Positions 42,114 to 50,294 of a DNA stretch of 64,000 nt are shown piece after piece (positions within the stretch are counted from its first letter, which is position 1; each line of letters starts with the position of its first letter). The stretch comes from Rhodanobacter denitrificans (GTDB lineage: Bacteria; Pseudomonadota; Gammaproteobacteria; Xanthomonadales; Rhodanobacteraceae): assembly GCF_000230695.2 (NCBI RefSeq), contig NC_020541.1, positions 3,596,001-3,660,000 on the forward strand, written 5' to 3'. The notes beneath the pieces were generated by a model. The model did no database searches. It was not told the DNA's origin and saw only the letters and a list, made by a program, of their open reading frames with translations. A program made the translations under genes and the position numbers.

Positions 42114-42799
42114 GGTTTCCACCGGTAGCCGACGCCGTGCACGGTCTCGATCGCGTCGAACTCCGGCGCCACCGCGATGAACTTCTTGCGGATGCGCTTG
42201 ATGTGCGAGGTGATGGTGGCGTCGTCCACGACGAGTTCCGCCTCGCGCATCAGCTGGTCGCGGTTCTTCACGTGGCCGGGGAAGCGGATCAGCGTGTGCA
42301 CCATCCAGAACTCGGTGACGGTGAGCGGCACCTCCTCGCCGTTCCAGCTGATCCGCATGCGCTCGGACTCCAGCTTCAGCGGCCCGTGCTCGATCACCGT
42401 CTCGCTGGACGCCGGCACCTTCAGTGATTCGATGCGGCGGAACAGCGCAGCGATGCGCGCGGCCAGCTGGTGTAGGCTGGTGTCCTTGCTGAGGTAGTCG
42501 TCGGCGCCCAGTCTCAGCCCCGAAATCACGTCGAAATCCGAATCGCGCGCGGTGAGGAAGATGATCGGCAGCGTGGCCGACTTCGCGCGCAGCTCGCGGC
42601 ACAGGTCAAAGCCGCCTTCCGGCTCGTCGCCCAGGCCGATGTCGATGATCACCAGCTCCGGCAGGCGCATCGCGAACGCGCTGGACGCTTCCCGCCGCGA
42701 ACCGTAGCCGCGCGCGTCGTAGCCGAAGCGGTTCAGTGCCTCGACGTAGTTGGCGCGGATCAGCGGTTCGTCTTCGACGATGGCAATGCTGCGGCCCAT
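42110..42799 (-). CDS. OmpR-type response regulator (dedicated-sortase type)
   Basis: 229 residues. Receiver domain with Asp9/Asp10-region acids in AIVEDEP, phosphorylation site Asp53 in VIIDIGLGDEPEGG, Thr in IFLTARDSD and Lys in DDYLSKDTS. The C-terminal winged helix has VPLTVTEFWMVHTLI and IKRIRKKF..VHGVGYRW. ATG at 42799 follows GGGAGC. The receiver and wHTH sequence and its kinase partner suggest the regulator of the dedicated-sortase family. Targets unknown. Confidence 0.88.
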   Translation of the reverse strand: MGRSIAIVEDEPLIRANYVEALNRFGYDARGYGSRREASSAFAMRLPELVIIDIGLGDEPEGGFDLCRELRAKSATLPIIFLTARDSDFDVISGLRLGADDYLSKDTSLHQLAARIAALFRRIESLKVPASSETVIEHGPLKLESERMRISWNGEEVPLTVTEFWMVHTLIRFPGHVKNRDQLMREAELVVDDATITSHIKRIRKKFIAVAPEFDAIETVHGVGYRWKP

Positions 42800-42976
42800 G
42801 GCGCGCTCCCTGTGGTGGTGCGCGCAGCGTGCTATGCGAATCGCGCGTACGCAAGCCGCGCGGCGCGGCTGCCCGCGTTTTGCCATACGGCGACAGCCGC
42901 TCGGCCCGATTGTGCCGGCGCCAGCGCCCGCGCCGGCGGTTTGATGTGCCTCAAGCCATCCGCAGGACGTTCAACG

Positions 42977-43093
42977 ATGCCGCAGCTCCCATCCCCCGAC
43001 CGCGATCCCAACGCCGAATTGCACGGCTTCGAGCCGCTGCGCGCCGTGCTGGCGATCGGCGCGCTGCTGCTCGGGCTGCTGCTCAGTCTTTGA
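42977..43093 (+). CDS. Small ORF, 38-residue single-pass membrane peptide
   Basis: MPQLPSPDRDPNAELHGFEP is followed by a hydrophobic tail LRAVLAIGALLLGLLLSL and a stop. AGGAC lies about nine bases before the ATG. It is divergent from the response regulator and ten bases before a second small ORF, with a terminator after both. No homology recognised. Real translation is plausible but unproven. Confidence 0.45.
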   Translation: MPQLPSPDRDPNAELHGFEPLRAVLAIGALLLGLLLSL

Positions 43094-43103
43094 GGTGAAC
43101 GCC

Positions 43104-43235
43104 ATGGACCAACCCGGTCGCGACCCATCCTCGTTCAATCCCTTCTCCGTGGAAGGCGACCGTGCATCCGGCACGAAGGGAGTCGTGCCGGATGCGGAGC
43201 AAGAGCCGGCCGATCCCGACTGGCTGCCGCTGTAG
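43104..43235 (+). CDS. Small ORF, 43-residue acidic peptide
   Basis: MDQPGRDPSSFNPFSVEGDR opens a Pro/Asp-rich peptide ending DPDWLPL. A good GAGGTG ribosome site lies seven bases upstream, ten bases after the previous small ORF. Its middle is a perfect 13-bp inverted repeat (43164-43176 with 43183-43195), so the segment may act as RNA structure as well as, or instead of, coding. A terminator follows at 43282. Confidence 0.45.
   Translation: MDQPGRDPSSFNPFSVEGDRASGTKGVVPDAEQEPADPDWLPL
43164..43195. repeat. Perfect 13-bp inverted repeat within the second small ORF
   Basis: GCATCCGGCACGA (43164-43176) and TCGTGCCGGATGC (43183-43195) flank an AGGGAG loop. The CCGGCACGA/TCGTGCCGG core recurs in the hairpin at 43414-43461, suggesting related elements. 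Confidence 0.85.
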
Positions 43236-43281
43236 CTGCCGCGCCACACGCATTCCGTCCCGCATGGTGGCTGCCTTCCCC

Positions 43282-43301
43282 TCCCCGCGAGGGGATTTTT
43301 T
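43282..43301 (+). terminator. Rho-independent terminator after the small ORFs
   Basis: TCCCC (43282-43286), a GCGA tetraloop and GGGGA (43291-43295) form a short GC-rich stem followed by six T residues. It ends a possible transcript carrying both small ORFs. Confidence 0.65.
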
Positions 43302-43383
43302 CGACCGGAACCGCGTCGCAGCGGGCTTCGGGCCGTTCAGGAATCTCCCGGGAACCAAACCGGAACACCCCGGTCATCATTAC

Positions 43384-43539
43384 TGATTGGTACCGTTCCC
43401 CTTGCCGTGGAACGTGCCGGCACGATGGCCGATCCTCCCTGTGAAGCGGTCGTGCCGGCACACCAATCAATGGTGTTCCCTCTCACGTCTCCGATGACGT
43501 TTTGTCCCGACGCAGCCGTTCACTGCGTCGGGATTTTTA
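43384..43539 (+). ncRNA. Candidate structured non-coding RNA with three-way junction
   Basis: TGATTGGT (43384-43391) pairs with ACCAATCA (43462-43469). Inside lie two adjacent hairpins: GTTCC/GGAAC (43395-43399 with 43409-43413) and a 12-bp stem GTGCCGGCACGA/TCGTGCCGGCAC (43414-43425 with 43450-43461). All stems are perfect and abut, giving a three-way junction, and a strong terminator ends at 43539. I recognise no known RNA family. The plus strand is favoured because the terminator T-run lies on that side. Transcription is not shown. Confidence 0.4.
43505..43539 (+). terminator. Strong Rho-independent terminator
   Basis: TCCCGACGCAG (43505-43515) pairs perfectly with CTGCGTCGGGA (43523-43533), with a 7-base loop and a following TTTTTAT. 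It faces rightward and closes the structured intergenic segment. Confidence 0.75.
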
Positions 43540-43577
43540 TGCCCACGTGCCCCGCGGCGAGCGCCGCCGACGGTTGA

Positions 43578-43716
43578 CGCTCAGCCGACCGCCTTGCGCA
43601 CGACGAGGAAGTGCTCAGCCGAGCGCCTTGCGCCTGACGGCGGGAATGCTCAAGCGATCGCCTTGCGCATGGCGGCGGGAATGCTCAGGCGATCGCCTTG
43701 CGCATGGCGGCGATCT
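43578..43716. repeat. 35-bp imperfect tandem repeat of the rpe 3' end
   Basis: Four copies of a unit containing GCTCAG-GCGATCGCCTTGCGCA start near 43579, 43613, 43648 and 43683, with spacing of 34-35 bases. The copy at 43683 covers the true stop and last codons of rpe. Copies 3 and 4 are nearly identical and copies 1 and 2 are diverged. The array therefore looks like slippage duplication of the gene end. Confidence 0.8.
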
Positions 43717-44353
43717 CGGCGCGGTAGTCCGGCGCGTGGAAGATCGCCGAGCCGGCCACGAAGGTGTCCGCGCCGGCCGCGGCGATCGCGCCGATGTTCT
43801 GCGCGGTGACGCCGCCGTCGATCTCCAGGCGGATCGCGCGGCCGCCGGCGTCGATGCGCGCGCGGGCCTGGCGCAACTTGTCCAGCGCGCCGGGAATGAA
43901 CTTCTGCCCGCCGAAGCCCGGGTTCACCGACATGATCAGGATCAGGTCGAGCTTGTCCATCACGTAGTCGAGATAGTCCAGCGGCGTGGCCGGGTTGAAC
44001 ACCAGGCCGGCCTGGCAGCCCGATTCCCTGATCAGGCCCAGCGTGCGGTCGATGTGCTCGCTCGCCTCCGGATGGAAGCTGATCAGGCTGGCGCCGGCCT
44101 TGGCAAAATCCGGCACGATGCGGTCGACCGGCTTGACCATCAGGTGCACGTCGATCGGCGCGGTGATGCCGTACTTGCGCAGCGACTGCAGCACCATCGG
44201 CCCGATCGTGAGGTTCGGCACGTAATGGTTGTCCATCACGTCGAAGTGCACCCAGTCGGCACCGGCGGCGAGCGCCGCGGCGGTGTCTTCGCCGAGCCGC
44301 GCGAAATCGGCGGCGAGGATGGACGGGGCAATGACGGGGCTTTGCTTGCTCAT
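43685..44353 (-). CDS. rpe: Ribulose-phosphate 3-epimerase
   Basis: 222 residues. Standard motifs are [14 protein letters not shown] at the start, [18 protein letters not shown] (metal and substrate ligands), [33 protein letters not shown] and EIDGGV with VAGSAIF at the end. It interconverts ribulose-5-phosphate and xylulose-5-phosphate in the pentose phosphate and ribulose pathways, with a divalent metal in a TIM barrel. Start ATG at 44353. Its last 30 or so bases are the source of a tandem repeat just downstream. Confidence 0.95.
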   Translation of the reverse strand: MSKQSPVIAPSILAADFARLGEDTAAALAAGADWVHFDVMDNHYVPNLTIGPMVLQSLRKYGITAPIDVHLMVKPVDRIVPDFAKAGASLISFHPEASEHIDRTLGLIRESGCQAGLVFNPATPLDYLDYVMDKLDLILIMSVNPGFGGQKFIPGALDKLRQARARIDAGGRAIRLEIDGGVTAQNIGAIAAAGADTFVAGSAIFHAPDYRAEIAAMRKAIA

Positions 44354-44384
44354 GGCGGCGATCCGGTATGTCGGAGACGTGATT

Positions 44385-44472
44385 GTAGGAGCCCGCTGGC
44401 GGGCGATGCTCCTGCTCTGGTGCAACGGAGGACGTCAAGGCGAAAAAGCATCGCCCGCCAGCGGGCTTCTAC
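44385..44472. repeat. REP-like inverted repeat, copy 2
   Basis: Arms at 44385-44410 and 44447-44472 are inverted copies with one mismatch in 26, centred on GCCCGCTGGCGGGC. The right arm matches that of the element at 2562-2587 except for two bases. It fills the gap between djlA and rpe, and the djlA stop (44469-44471) lies inside the right arm. Confidence 0.85.
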
Positions 44473-45275
44473 TTGAAGCCGCGTGCTTCCTTGATGCGGT
44501 CGTAGGCCGCGTTGATCTCGCTGGCGCGCGACTCGGCACGTTTGCGCATGTCTTCGGGCAGGTCGCCGAGGCGATCGGGGTGGTGTTCGGAGATCAGCTT
44601 GCGGTAGGCGCGCTTGATCGCGCGCTCGTCGGCGTTGCGGTCGATGCCGAGCACCGCGTACGGGTCCGGCCCCTGCGGCGCGCGCTGCGGCGGCACGTAG
44701 CCGCCGCCGGTGCCGTAGGCGTGGCCGCGCGACCCGCCGGGGCCGGCGTTCCAGGCGTAGCCCTTCATCGCCATCAGCGCCATCAGCTCCATGTCGCTGA
44801 TGCGCAGCGCGAACGCCAGCTGGCGCAAGATCGACATCTTCTCCGGCGGCGGGTTGCCTTCGGCCAGCACCGTCTCGATCACCACGTCGAGCACCGGGAA
44901 GGCGTGGTCGCGGCGCAGGCCGACCCAGTTGCGCAGCGCGGCGATGGTCTGGGTCACGTCGAACTCCGGCTGCTTGCCGGCGTTGAAGCTGGCCACCGCC
45001 TGCCGACGCTGCTCGGCGTCCAGGCCCATCCGCGTCATCAGCCGCTCGGCGATCGCAATCTCCTGCTCCGACACACGGCCATCGGACTTCGCCACCGCGC
45101 CGAGCAGGGTGAACAGCGGGCCGACGAAGCCGCCGGCTTCCGGCGTGGCGTGCTTGCGCTGGCTGTAGCGCATGTTGTCGAAGATGAAGCCGATCACCGC
45201 GCCGGTGATGGCGCCGGGCAAGTGGCCGACCAGCAAGCCGAAGAAGGCGAACCACAGCGTGTAGGTGTAGCTCAT
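44469..45275 (-). CDS. djlA: DjlA-type membrane-anchored J-domain co-chaperone
   Basis: 268 residues. An N-terminal membrane segment ([21 protein letters not shown]) precedes a TerB-like helical domain ([18 protein letters not shown] onward). A Gly/Pro-rich linker ([18 protein letters not shown]) then leads to a C-terminal J domain with the HPD motif in [10 protein letters not shown]. DjlA stimulates DnaK ATPase at the inner membrane and affects envelope stress signalling. The order anchor, TerB-like, J domain is diagnostic. The start overlaps the cytochrome stop by four bases. Confidence 0.92.
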   Translation of the reverse strand: MSYTYTLWFAFFGLLVGHLPGAITGAVIGFIFDNMRYSQRKHATPEAGGFVGPLFTLLGAVAKSDGRVSEQEIAIAERLMTRMGLDAEQRRQAVASFNAGKQPEFDVTQTIAALRNWVGLRRDHAFPVLDVVIETVLAEGNPPPEKMSILRQLAFALRISDMELMALMAMKGYAWNAGPGGSRGHAYGTGGGYVPPQRAPQGPDPYAVLGIDRNADERAIKRAYRKLISEHHPDRLGDLPEDMRKRAESRASEINAAYDRIKEARGFK

Positions 45276-45580
45276 GGGTTCCCCTGCGGCGCTTGTGCGC
45301 TGTACCAGCGCGCCAGTGCATCGAGTTCGACATCGCTGACCGGGCCGATCGCGGCACGCATCACCGGAACGTTGCGGCGGCCGTCGCGGTACTGCTTCAG
45401 CGCGTCGCGCAGATAGTCCAGCCGCTGCCCGGCCAGGTGCGGCACGCCCGGCATGCCGGCGTGGCCGTTGGCACCGTGACAGGCCGCGCACAGGCCCAGG
45501 CGGGCGGGCCGGGCCGGTGCTTGGGCGCGGAGCGGGAGGGCGGCGAGCAGGCACAGCGCCGCGGTCAATGGAATGCGCAT
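45272..45580 (-). CDS. Small c-type cytochrome
   Basis: 102 residues with a leader ([19 protein letters not shown]). One haem site, CAACH, is followed by a plausible Met ligand in VPVMRAAIG. Class I monohaem cytochrome of about 9 kDa after processing, periplasmic, likely an electron carrier. Start ATG at 45580; a TTG two codons upstream is less likely. It forms an overlapping pair with djlA. Confidence 0.87.
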   Translation of the reverse strand: MRIPLTAALCLLAALPLRAQAPARPARLGLCAACHGANGHAGMPGVPHLAGQRLDYLRDALKQYRDGRRNVPVMRAAIGPVSDVELDALARWYSAQAPQGNP

Positions 45581-45706
45581 CGGCAACAGATGGGGCCAAG
45601 GATCGCCAATTCTAGCAGCGCGCCCGGATTTCCCGAGACGGCATTTCCGGCGCCACGGCCGCAGCGGCTAGAATGGGCACTTCGCCACCACGTGGAACCC
45701 GCCGCC

Positions 45707-46603
45707 GTGCCCACCACTCTGCCGCAATCGAACCTGCCCGGCCTCGAGCTGATCCACCGCGGCAAGGTGCGCGACGTGTACGCGTTGTCCGGCGAGCGGC
45801 TGCTGATGGTCGCCACCGACCGGTTGTCGGCGTTCGACGTGGTGATGCCCAACCCGATCCCGGGCAAGGGCGAGATGCTCACCCAGATCTCCAACTTCTG
45901 GTTCGGCAAGACCGCGCACCTGGTACCGAACCACCTGCTCGACGTGCCACTGGCCGAGGTGCTGCCGCCCGGCACCGACCTGAAGCTGTACGAGAAGCGC
46001 ACGGTGGTGACGCGGCGGCTGAAGCCGGTGCCGGTGGAATGCATCGCCCGCGGCTACCTGATCGGCTCGGGCTGGAAGGACTATCAGAAGACCGGCGCGG
46101 TATGCGGCATCGCGCTGCCGGCCGGCCTGAAGCAGGCGCAGCAGCTGCCCGAGCCGATCTTCACGCCGTCGACCAAGGCCGCGGTCGGCGACCACGACGA
46201 GAACGTCAGCTTCGACGCGGTGGTGGATGCCGTCGGCGCCGATCTGGCCCACCAGGTCCGCGACGCCACCCTGGCGATCTACCGCTGGGCCGCCGCCTAT
46301 GCCGCCGAGCGCGGCATCATCCTCGCCGACACCAAGTTCGAGTTCGGCACCGATGCGAACGGCAAGCTGTATGTGATGGATGAAATGCTGACGCCCGACT
46401 CCACCCGCTACTGGCCGGCCGATCAATACCAGGTGGGCATCAGCCCGCCCAGCTACGACAAGCAGTTCGTGCGCGACTGGCTGGAGGCGCAGGGCTGGAA
46501 CAAGACCGCGCCCGGCCCGGTGATTCCGGACGAGGTGATCGCGCGCACCGCCGCCAAGTACGCCGAGGCGCTGCAGCGGCTCGCCGGCATCCGGCTCGAC
46601 TGA
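45707..46603 (+). CDS. purC: SAICAR synthetase
   Basis: 298 residues starting at GTG 45707, giving (M)[19 protein letters not shown], which matches long-form PurC proteins. Motifs include [51 protein letters not shown] and [12 protein letters not shown]. It joins aspartate to CAIR with ATP in purine synthesis. GTG at 45692 is an alternative start. The gene is divergent from the cytochrome/djlA pair. Confidence 0.95.
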   Translation: MPTTLPQSNLPGLELIHRGKVRDVYALSGERLLMVATDRLSAFDVVMPNPIPGKGEMLTQISNFWFGKTAHLVPNHLLDVPLAEVLPPGTDLKLYEKRTVVTRRLKPVPVECIARGYLIGSGWKDYQKTGAVCGIALPAGLKQAQQLPEPIFTPSTKAAVGDHDENVSFDAVVDAVGADLAHQVRDATLAIYRWAAAYAAERGIILADTKFEFGTDANGKLYVMDEMLTPDSTRYWPADQYQVGISPPSYDKQFVRDWLEAQGWNKTAPGPVIPDEVIARTAAKYAEALQRLAGIRLD

Positions 46604-46624
46604 AGCTTCCACCGGGGGAACGCC

Positions 46625-47095
46625 ATGCGCAGCATGCAGGACTGGCTCGACAGCTACAGCGGCGACCACCAGAACCCGACCAACCAGGTGTTCCACTGGT
46701 GCTGCGTGCCGCCGATCGTGTGGTCGGTGATCGCGCTGCTGTGGGCCGTGCCGGTGCCGCTCAGCCGGCTGCGCCCCGGTTCCTGGGCCGTGCTGGTGAT
46801 GGTGCTGGCGTTCTACTGGTACTGGCGGCGCTCGCACCGGCTGGCGCTCGGCCTGCTGCTCGTGTTCGCCTTGCTCGGCCTGTTCACCAATTATCTGTAC
46901 TGGCGGCTCGGCGCCGCGCCATTGTGCTGGCTCGCGCTCGGCGTGTTCGTGGTGGCCTGGATCGGCCAGTTCATCGGGCACCAGTTCGAGGGCCGCAAGC
47001 CGAGCTTCCTCACCGATCTTTCCTACCTGCTGATCGGCCCGGCCTGGCTGATGGCCAAGCTGCTGCGCAAACTGGGGTTCAAGCAAGTCACATGA
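46625..47095 (+). CDS. Mpo1-like (DUF962) membrane protein
   Basis: 156 residues. The HxxxN region GDHQNPTNQVFHWCCVPP near the start and the later FIGHQFEGRKPSFLTDLSYLLIGP are the two histidine motifs of the Mpo1/YGL010w family, with four hydrophobic helices between. The yeast member is an Fe-dependent dioxygenase in phytosphingosine alpha-oxidation; bacterial function is unsettled. GGGGGA lies before the ATG. It overlaps the next gene by ATGA. Confidence 0.85.
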   Translation: MRSMQDWLDSYSGDHQNPTNQVFHWCCVPPIVWSVIALLWAVPVPLSRLRPGSWAVLVMVLAFYWYWRRSHRLALGLLLVFALLGLFTNYLYWRLGAAPLCWLALGVFVVAWIGQFIGHQFEGRKPSFLTDLSYLLIGPAWLMAKLLRKLGFKQVT

Positions 47096-47499
47096 CCACC
47101 GTGCTTACCGTGATCAGCACCCTGCTGTGGTGGGTGCTGTACAGCAGCATGGCTGCGCTGGTGTTCGCCCTGCTCGGCTGGTCCGTCCTGCGCTGGACCG
47201 AACGCTGCGCGGTGGTGTTCAACCGCATCTACCTGGCCTGCCTGCTGTGGGCCATGGCCAGTCTGCTGCTGGTGGTCGGCGTGGCCGCGTACGAAGGCCG
47301 CCTGCATCCACCCTACCCTGCGTTGCTGAGCTCCGGCTTGCTGCGCGTCGCGCTGGTGCTGGACATGCTGCTCGGCGCCATTTTGCTGTGGCGGCTGGTG
47401 CCGCGCGTCGACGCCCGTCGCATCCGTCCCGGCAGCGCCTGCATGGCGGCCGCGGTGATCATGGCGCTCGGCTTTGGCGTGGCCACCAGCCTGGCCTGA
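47092..47499 (+). CDS. Hypothetical four-helix membrane protein
   Basis: 135 residues with four hydrophobic helices: LTVISTLLWWVLYSSMAALV, YLACLLWAMASLLLVVGVAA, LLRVALVLDMLLGAILLW and ACMAAAVIMALGFGVATSL. No family recognised. Translationally coupled to the Mpo1-like gene by an ATGA overlap. Confidence 0.7.
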   Translation: MTTVLTVISTLLWWVLYSSMAALVFALLGWSVLRWTERCAVVFNRIYLACLLWAMASLLLVVGVAAYEGRLHPPYPALLSSGLLRVALVLDMLLGAILLWRLVPRVDARRIRPGSACMAAAVIMALGFGVATSLA

Positions 47500-47512
47500 G
47501 CGCCGGCTCGAG

Positions 47513-47544
47513 GCGCGGGTGGCGGATCGCTCCGCCCCCCGCGC
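47513..47544. terminator. Bidirectional hairpin between convergent genes
   Basis: GCGCGGG-t-GGCGGA (47513-47526) pairs with TCCGCC-c-CCCGCGC (47531-47544) around a TCGC loop, with one internal mismatch. It lies between two convergent genes. There is no T-run, so it may terminate weakly or act as a transcript end-stabiliser. Confidence 0.5.
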
Positions 47545-47548
47545 AAGC

Positions 47549-47977
47549 TCACGCGTGGGCCAGCATGCCGCCGAAGAACACCGCCGCCAGCGCAGCAAGG
47601 ATCACCGCCAGCACGATGAAGATCACCAGATAGATCAGCTGCACCACGCAGGCCTTGCCGTAGCCGATCTGGCTGCCGTTCTGCGCCAGCAGCAGGTAGT
47701 TCACCACCGCGGCGCCGACCAGGAACTGCACCAGCAGCGACAGCAGCCCGCCCGCGCTGCCGTGCGTGACCATGCCCACGAGCACCATCGCCACGGCCGC
47801 CGCGATCCAGGTCAGCACCACCGCGCCCAGCGCGCGCAGGTAGGACGGCATGTAGCCGACCACCAGCCGGAACGCCACGCTCAGCACCAGCGCCGCCAGC
47901 AGGATACCCACGACGGCCATCACCACGATCGCGAACAAGCCCATGCCGGCCAGCGCGGCCAACGTCGAAGTACCCAT
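47549..47977 (-). CDS. Hypothetical four-helix membrane protein
   Basis: 142 residues, strongly hydrophobic, with four helices (LAALAGMGLFAIVVMAVVGIL and so on) and a short polar loop NGSQIGYGKACVVQ before the last. No family recognised. It is monocistronic and convergent with the previous pair. Confidence 0.65.
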   Translation of the reverse strand: MGTSTLAALAGMGLFAIVVMAVVGILLAALVLSVAFRLVVGYMPSYLRALGAVVLTWIAAAVAMVLVGMVTHGSAGGLLSLLVQFLVGAAVVNYLLLAQNGSQIGYGKACVVQLIYLVIFIVLAVILAALAAVFFGGMLAHA

Positions 47978-48096
47978 ACACCCCCCTAGTCAGTGGAAGG
48001 AAACCCGCCTGGCGGCACCCCCGTGCCGTCCGCTCTCCCCGGCGGTGGCGCCAGCCTAACCGATAGCCGCGCCGGCGTCTGCCGCGGTGCCTGCGT

Positions 48097-50229
48097 TCAG
48101 CGCCGATCCCGCACCTGCTCGTTTGCCGCACGCACCGCCTGCACGAACCCGCCGAACGGAATATCGGTGATCCCTACCAGCCCGAAGTGACTGTTCTCGC
48201 CGTCGAGCAGGCGGCCGGTGACCGGTTGGTCGGCGTAGTCGAACCAGTGCGCGCCGACGATGTTCGGATCACTCGCTGCCGCGGCGACGAACTTCGCGTA
48301 GGCCTCGCCGCGCTGCTGCTCGTTCCACACCGCCACCGGCCCGGCGCCGAACGGGCCGCGGTCGGTGGAACCGAAGGCGAATTCGCCGATCAGCACCGGC
48401 TTGTCCAGCGCGTGGAGCGCGGCGAGGTCGAGGCCGTGCTGCGGCAGGTCGGCGTAGACGTTGAAGCTGAGCACGTCGCAGTACTGCGCGCAGGCGGCGA
48501 CGGCCTCGGGCGTGCGCACCGCGAAGCGGCCGCCGAGGAACAGGTGGTGTGGGTCGTGGTGGCGGATCGCTTCGGCTACCGTGCGGAAATAGGCGTCGGC
48601 GTAGCGGCGTAGCCACGCGCTGTAGTCGCGCGCGATCGCCGGATGCGCTTCATCCGGCGCGGGCGCGGCGAAGCCGGTGGCGTCGAGCGTGTCCCAGGAG
48701 GCGAGCGCGATGCCCCACGCCGCGGCCAGTTGCGTCGGCGTGCGGTACTTCGCCTTGAGGTCGGCGATGAAGGCCCGCTTGGCGGGGCTGCTCGCCGTGC
48801 CAGCCAGCGTGCCCAGCGCCAGGCCCCAACGGCCTTGCGGACCGCTGCCGGCCCAGGCCAGTTCGTTGTCGGCGAAGTAGCCGAGCAGCCACGGATCGTC
48901 GCGCACGCCGGCGCTCGCTGTCGCCGCCGCCCGCTCCGCGGCCTGCGCGAAGCGCGGGTCGAACGGGTCGGGCATGCGGCCCCAGTAGTCGTAACCGCTC
49001 GAAACGTTGGCGTAGTCGCCGGCGATCTCGATCGAGCGCGTGTATGGCAGCCGATGCGCCTGGCCCAGCGCGTCGTCGCTCCAGTTGCCGAGGGTGTTGA
49101 AGCCCCACGCCTGCAGCCGATCCAGCGCGCGACGGCGCCATGCGGCCAGCCAGTCGCGGCCGTCGACGCGATACAGGTTCGCCGCGTAGAAGTCGAACCA
49201 GCGGCCGTGGTTGTAGTCGATGCCGCGGCTGGCGCCCTGCTCCGGCTTGCGGTCGTCGCCGCTGCCGTAGAACGCGGCCCACGCGCCGCGGTCGGGCGGC
49301 AGATCGCGGAACATGAACTCGCGGCCCTCGACGTAGCTGCGCCCGCCGTCGGTGATCACTGCGTTGACGCCGAGCGAGAAGAACGCATGGCCGTCGGGCG
49401 TCACCAGCTGCCAGCGGCCATTGCGCTTCTGCGTGCGGAACCAGCCGGTGCGATCGCGGCCATGGACGTCCAGACGTCCGCCGTAGGCGTCCCGTTCCGC
49501 GCTCCGCACCGTAGCCGGCCGCGCCTGCACCGCCGCACGCAGCGCGGCGTCGGTATCGATCTTCTCCGGCCAGTCGGCGCGAGTGAACTGGCCGTAGCGG
49601 TCGACGATGCCGGCGTAGGCGTCGTGCCCGCTGGCCGAACCCGGCGCCACGTCGAGGCGACCGAACAGCAGGGTCTGCGCGGTCTGCGGCGTGGGCACGC
49701 CGAGCCGGATCGCGCGGACATCGCGCAGATCCAGCGCACCCTGCACCGTGGTCGCCAGCAGGGTCGGCCGGCCGTGGTCGTCGAACGGCATCGGCGGCCC
49801 TGCCTGCATGCCTTCGCCGCGCGGCGAGGTCGCCCGCAGCGGCACCACCAGCGTCTGCGCCGGCCCGGCCGGCACGCCGACGGTCGCCTGCAGGCGCTGG
49901 TTCGCCGCGCCGTCGACCGCCACCTCGAGCGTCACCGCCCACGGCATCGCGTTCTGCACGCGCAGGCGCAGCTCGCCCTGCCCCGACCAGTCCCATGCAC
50001 CGCCTGCCGGCGCGATCGCGATCTGCGGGCGTGGCGCCGGCTGGAACACGTAGCGCTGCTGCGCCACGCCGTCGCCGGCGTGTTCGGTGCCGCCGGCAAG
50101 TTGCACGTGGTCGAGGCTGATGCGGGCTCCGGCATCGGGTGCCGCCAGGTCGGCCACGCCCGGCATGGCCGAGGCGTGGCAGGCGCCGAGGCCGCCCAGG
50201 CACAGCCAGATCCACGCATGGCGTTTCAT
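48097..50229 (-). CDS. Secreted clan GH-A glycoside hydrolase (beta-agarase/GH50-like)
   Basis: 710 residues. The leader WIWLCLGGLGACHASA has a possible lipobox (LGAC). An N-terminal beta-sandwich of about 200 residues precedes the barrel, which starts near GWFRTQKRNGRWQLVTPDG and FFSLGVNAVITDGG. The acid/base Glu is in YFADNELAW and the nucleophile Glu in KPVLIGEFAFG. The arrangement and HAFFSLGVN opening resemble GH50-type agarases and related beta-galactan hydrolases; substrate is not certain. ATG at 50229 has AAGAGG nine bases upstream. It follows the APC permease gene after a long hairpin. Confidence 0.78.
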   Translation of the reverse strand: MKRHAWIWLCLGGLGACHASAMPGVADLAAPDAGARISLDHVQLAGGTEHAGDGVAQQRYVFQPAPRPQIAIAPAGGAWDWSGQGELRLRVQNAMPWAVTLEVAVDGAANQRLQATVGVPAGPAQTLVVPLRATSPRGEGMQAGPPMPFDDHGRPTLLATTVQGALDLRDVRAIRLGVPTPQTAQTLLFGRLDVAPGSASGHDAYAGIVDRYGQFTRADWPEKIDTDAALRAAVQARPATVRSAERDAYGGRLDVHGRDRTGWFRTQKRNGRWQLVTPDGHAFFSLGVNAVITDGGRSYVEGREFMFRDLPPDRGAWAAFYGSGDDRKPEQGASRGIDYNHGRWFDFYAANLYRVDGRDWLAAWRRRALDRLQAWGFNTLGNWSDDALGQAHRLPYTRSIEIAGDYANVSSGYDYWGRMPDPFDPRFAQAAERAAATASAGVRDDPWLLGYFADNELAWAGSGPQGRWGLALGTLAGTASSPAKRAFIADLKAKYRTPTQLAAAWGIALASWDTLDATGFAAPAPDEAHPAIARDYSAWLRRYADAYFRTVAEAIRHHDPHHLFLGGRFAVRTPEAVAACAQYCDVLSFNVYADLPQHGLDLAALHALDKPVLIGEFAFGSTDRGPFGAGPVAVWNEQQRGEAYAKFVAAAASDPNIVGAHWFDYADQPVTGRLLDGENSHFGLVGITDIPFGGFVQAVRAANEQVRDRR

Positions 50230-50254
50230 CAAAGGCATCCTCTTGCGAACCGGT

Positions 50255-50285
50255 CTTGCAGGGCAGGCGCCGCCCGCCCTGCAAG
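50255..50285. repeat. Perfect 10-bp stem hairpin between permease and hydrolase genes
   Basis: CTTGCAGGGC (50255-50264) pairs with GCCCTGCAAG (50276-50285), with a further GGCG/CGCC inside. It lies in the intergenic gap of a leftward gene pair and may attenuate or stabilise the transcript. There is no T-run in the reading direction. Confidence 0.5.
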
Positions 50286-50294
50286 GCGGGGGCT

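Larger units (their letters stand above)
43236..43684. other. Structured intergenic region between small ORFs and rpe
   Basis: No protein gene is supported here. It holds the terminator at 43282, a branched hairpin structure at 43384-43469, another small stem ACGTC/GACGT near 43486-43501, a strong terminator at 43505-43539 and most of a tandem repeat derived from the 3' end of rpe. The density of structure is unusual for this genome segment. Confidence 0.6.

Noticed and set aside
43384..43539. Structured region as 6S RNA
   Set aside because: It lacks the long single hairpin with central bubble and is not next to the usual gene neighbours. It is also shorter and branched.
43578..43716. Tandem repeat as a CRISPR array
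   Set aside because: Copies are contiguous with no unique spacers, and the unit is derived from the rpe 3' end.
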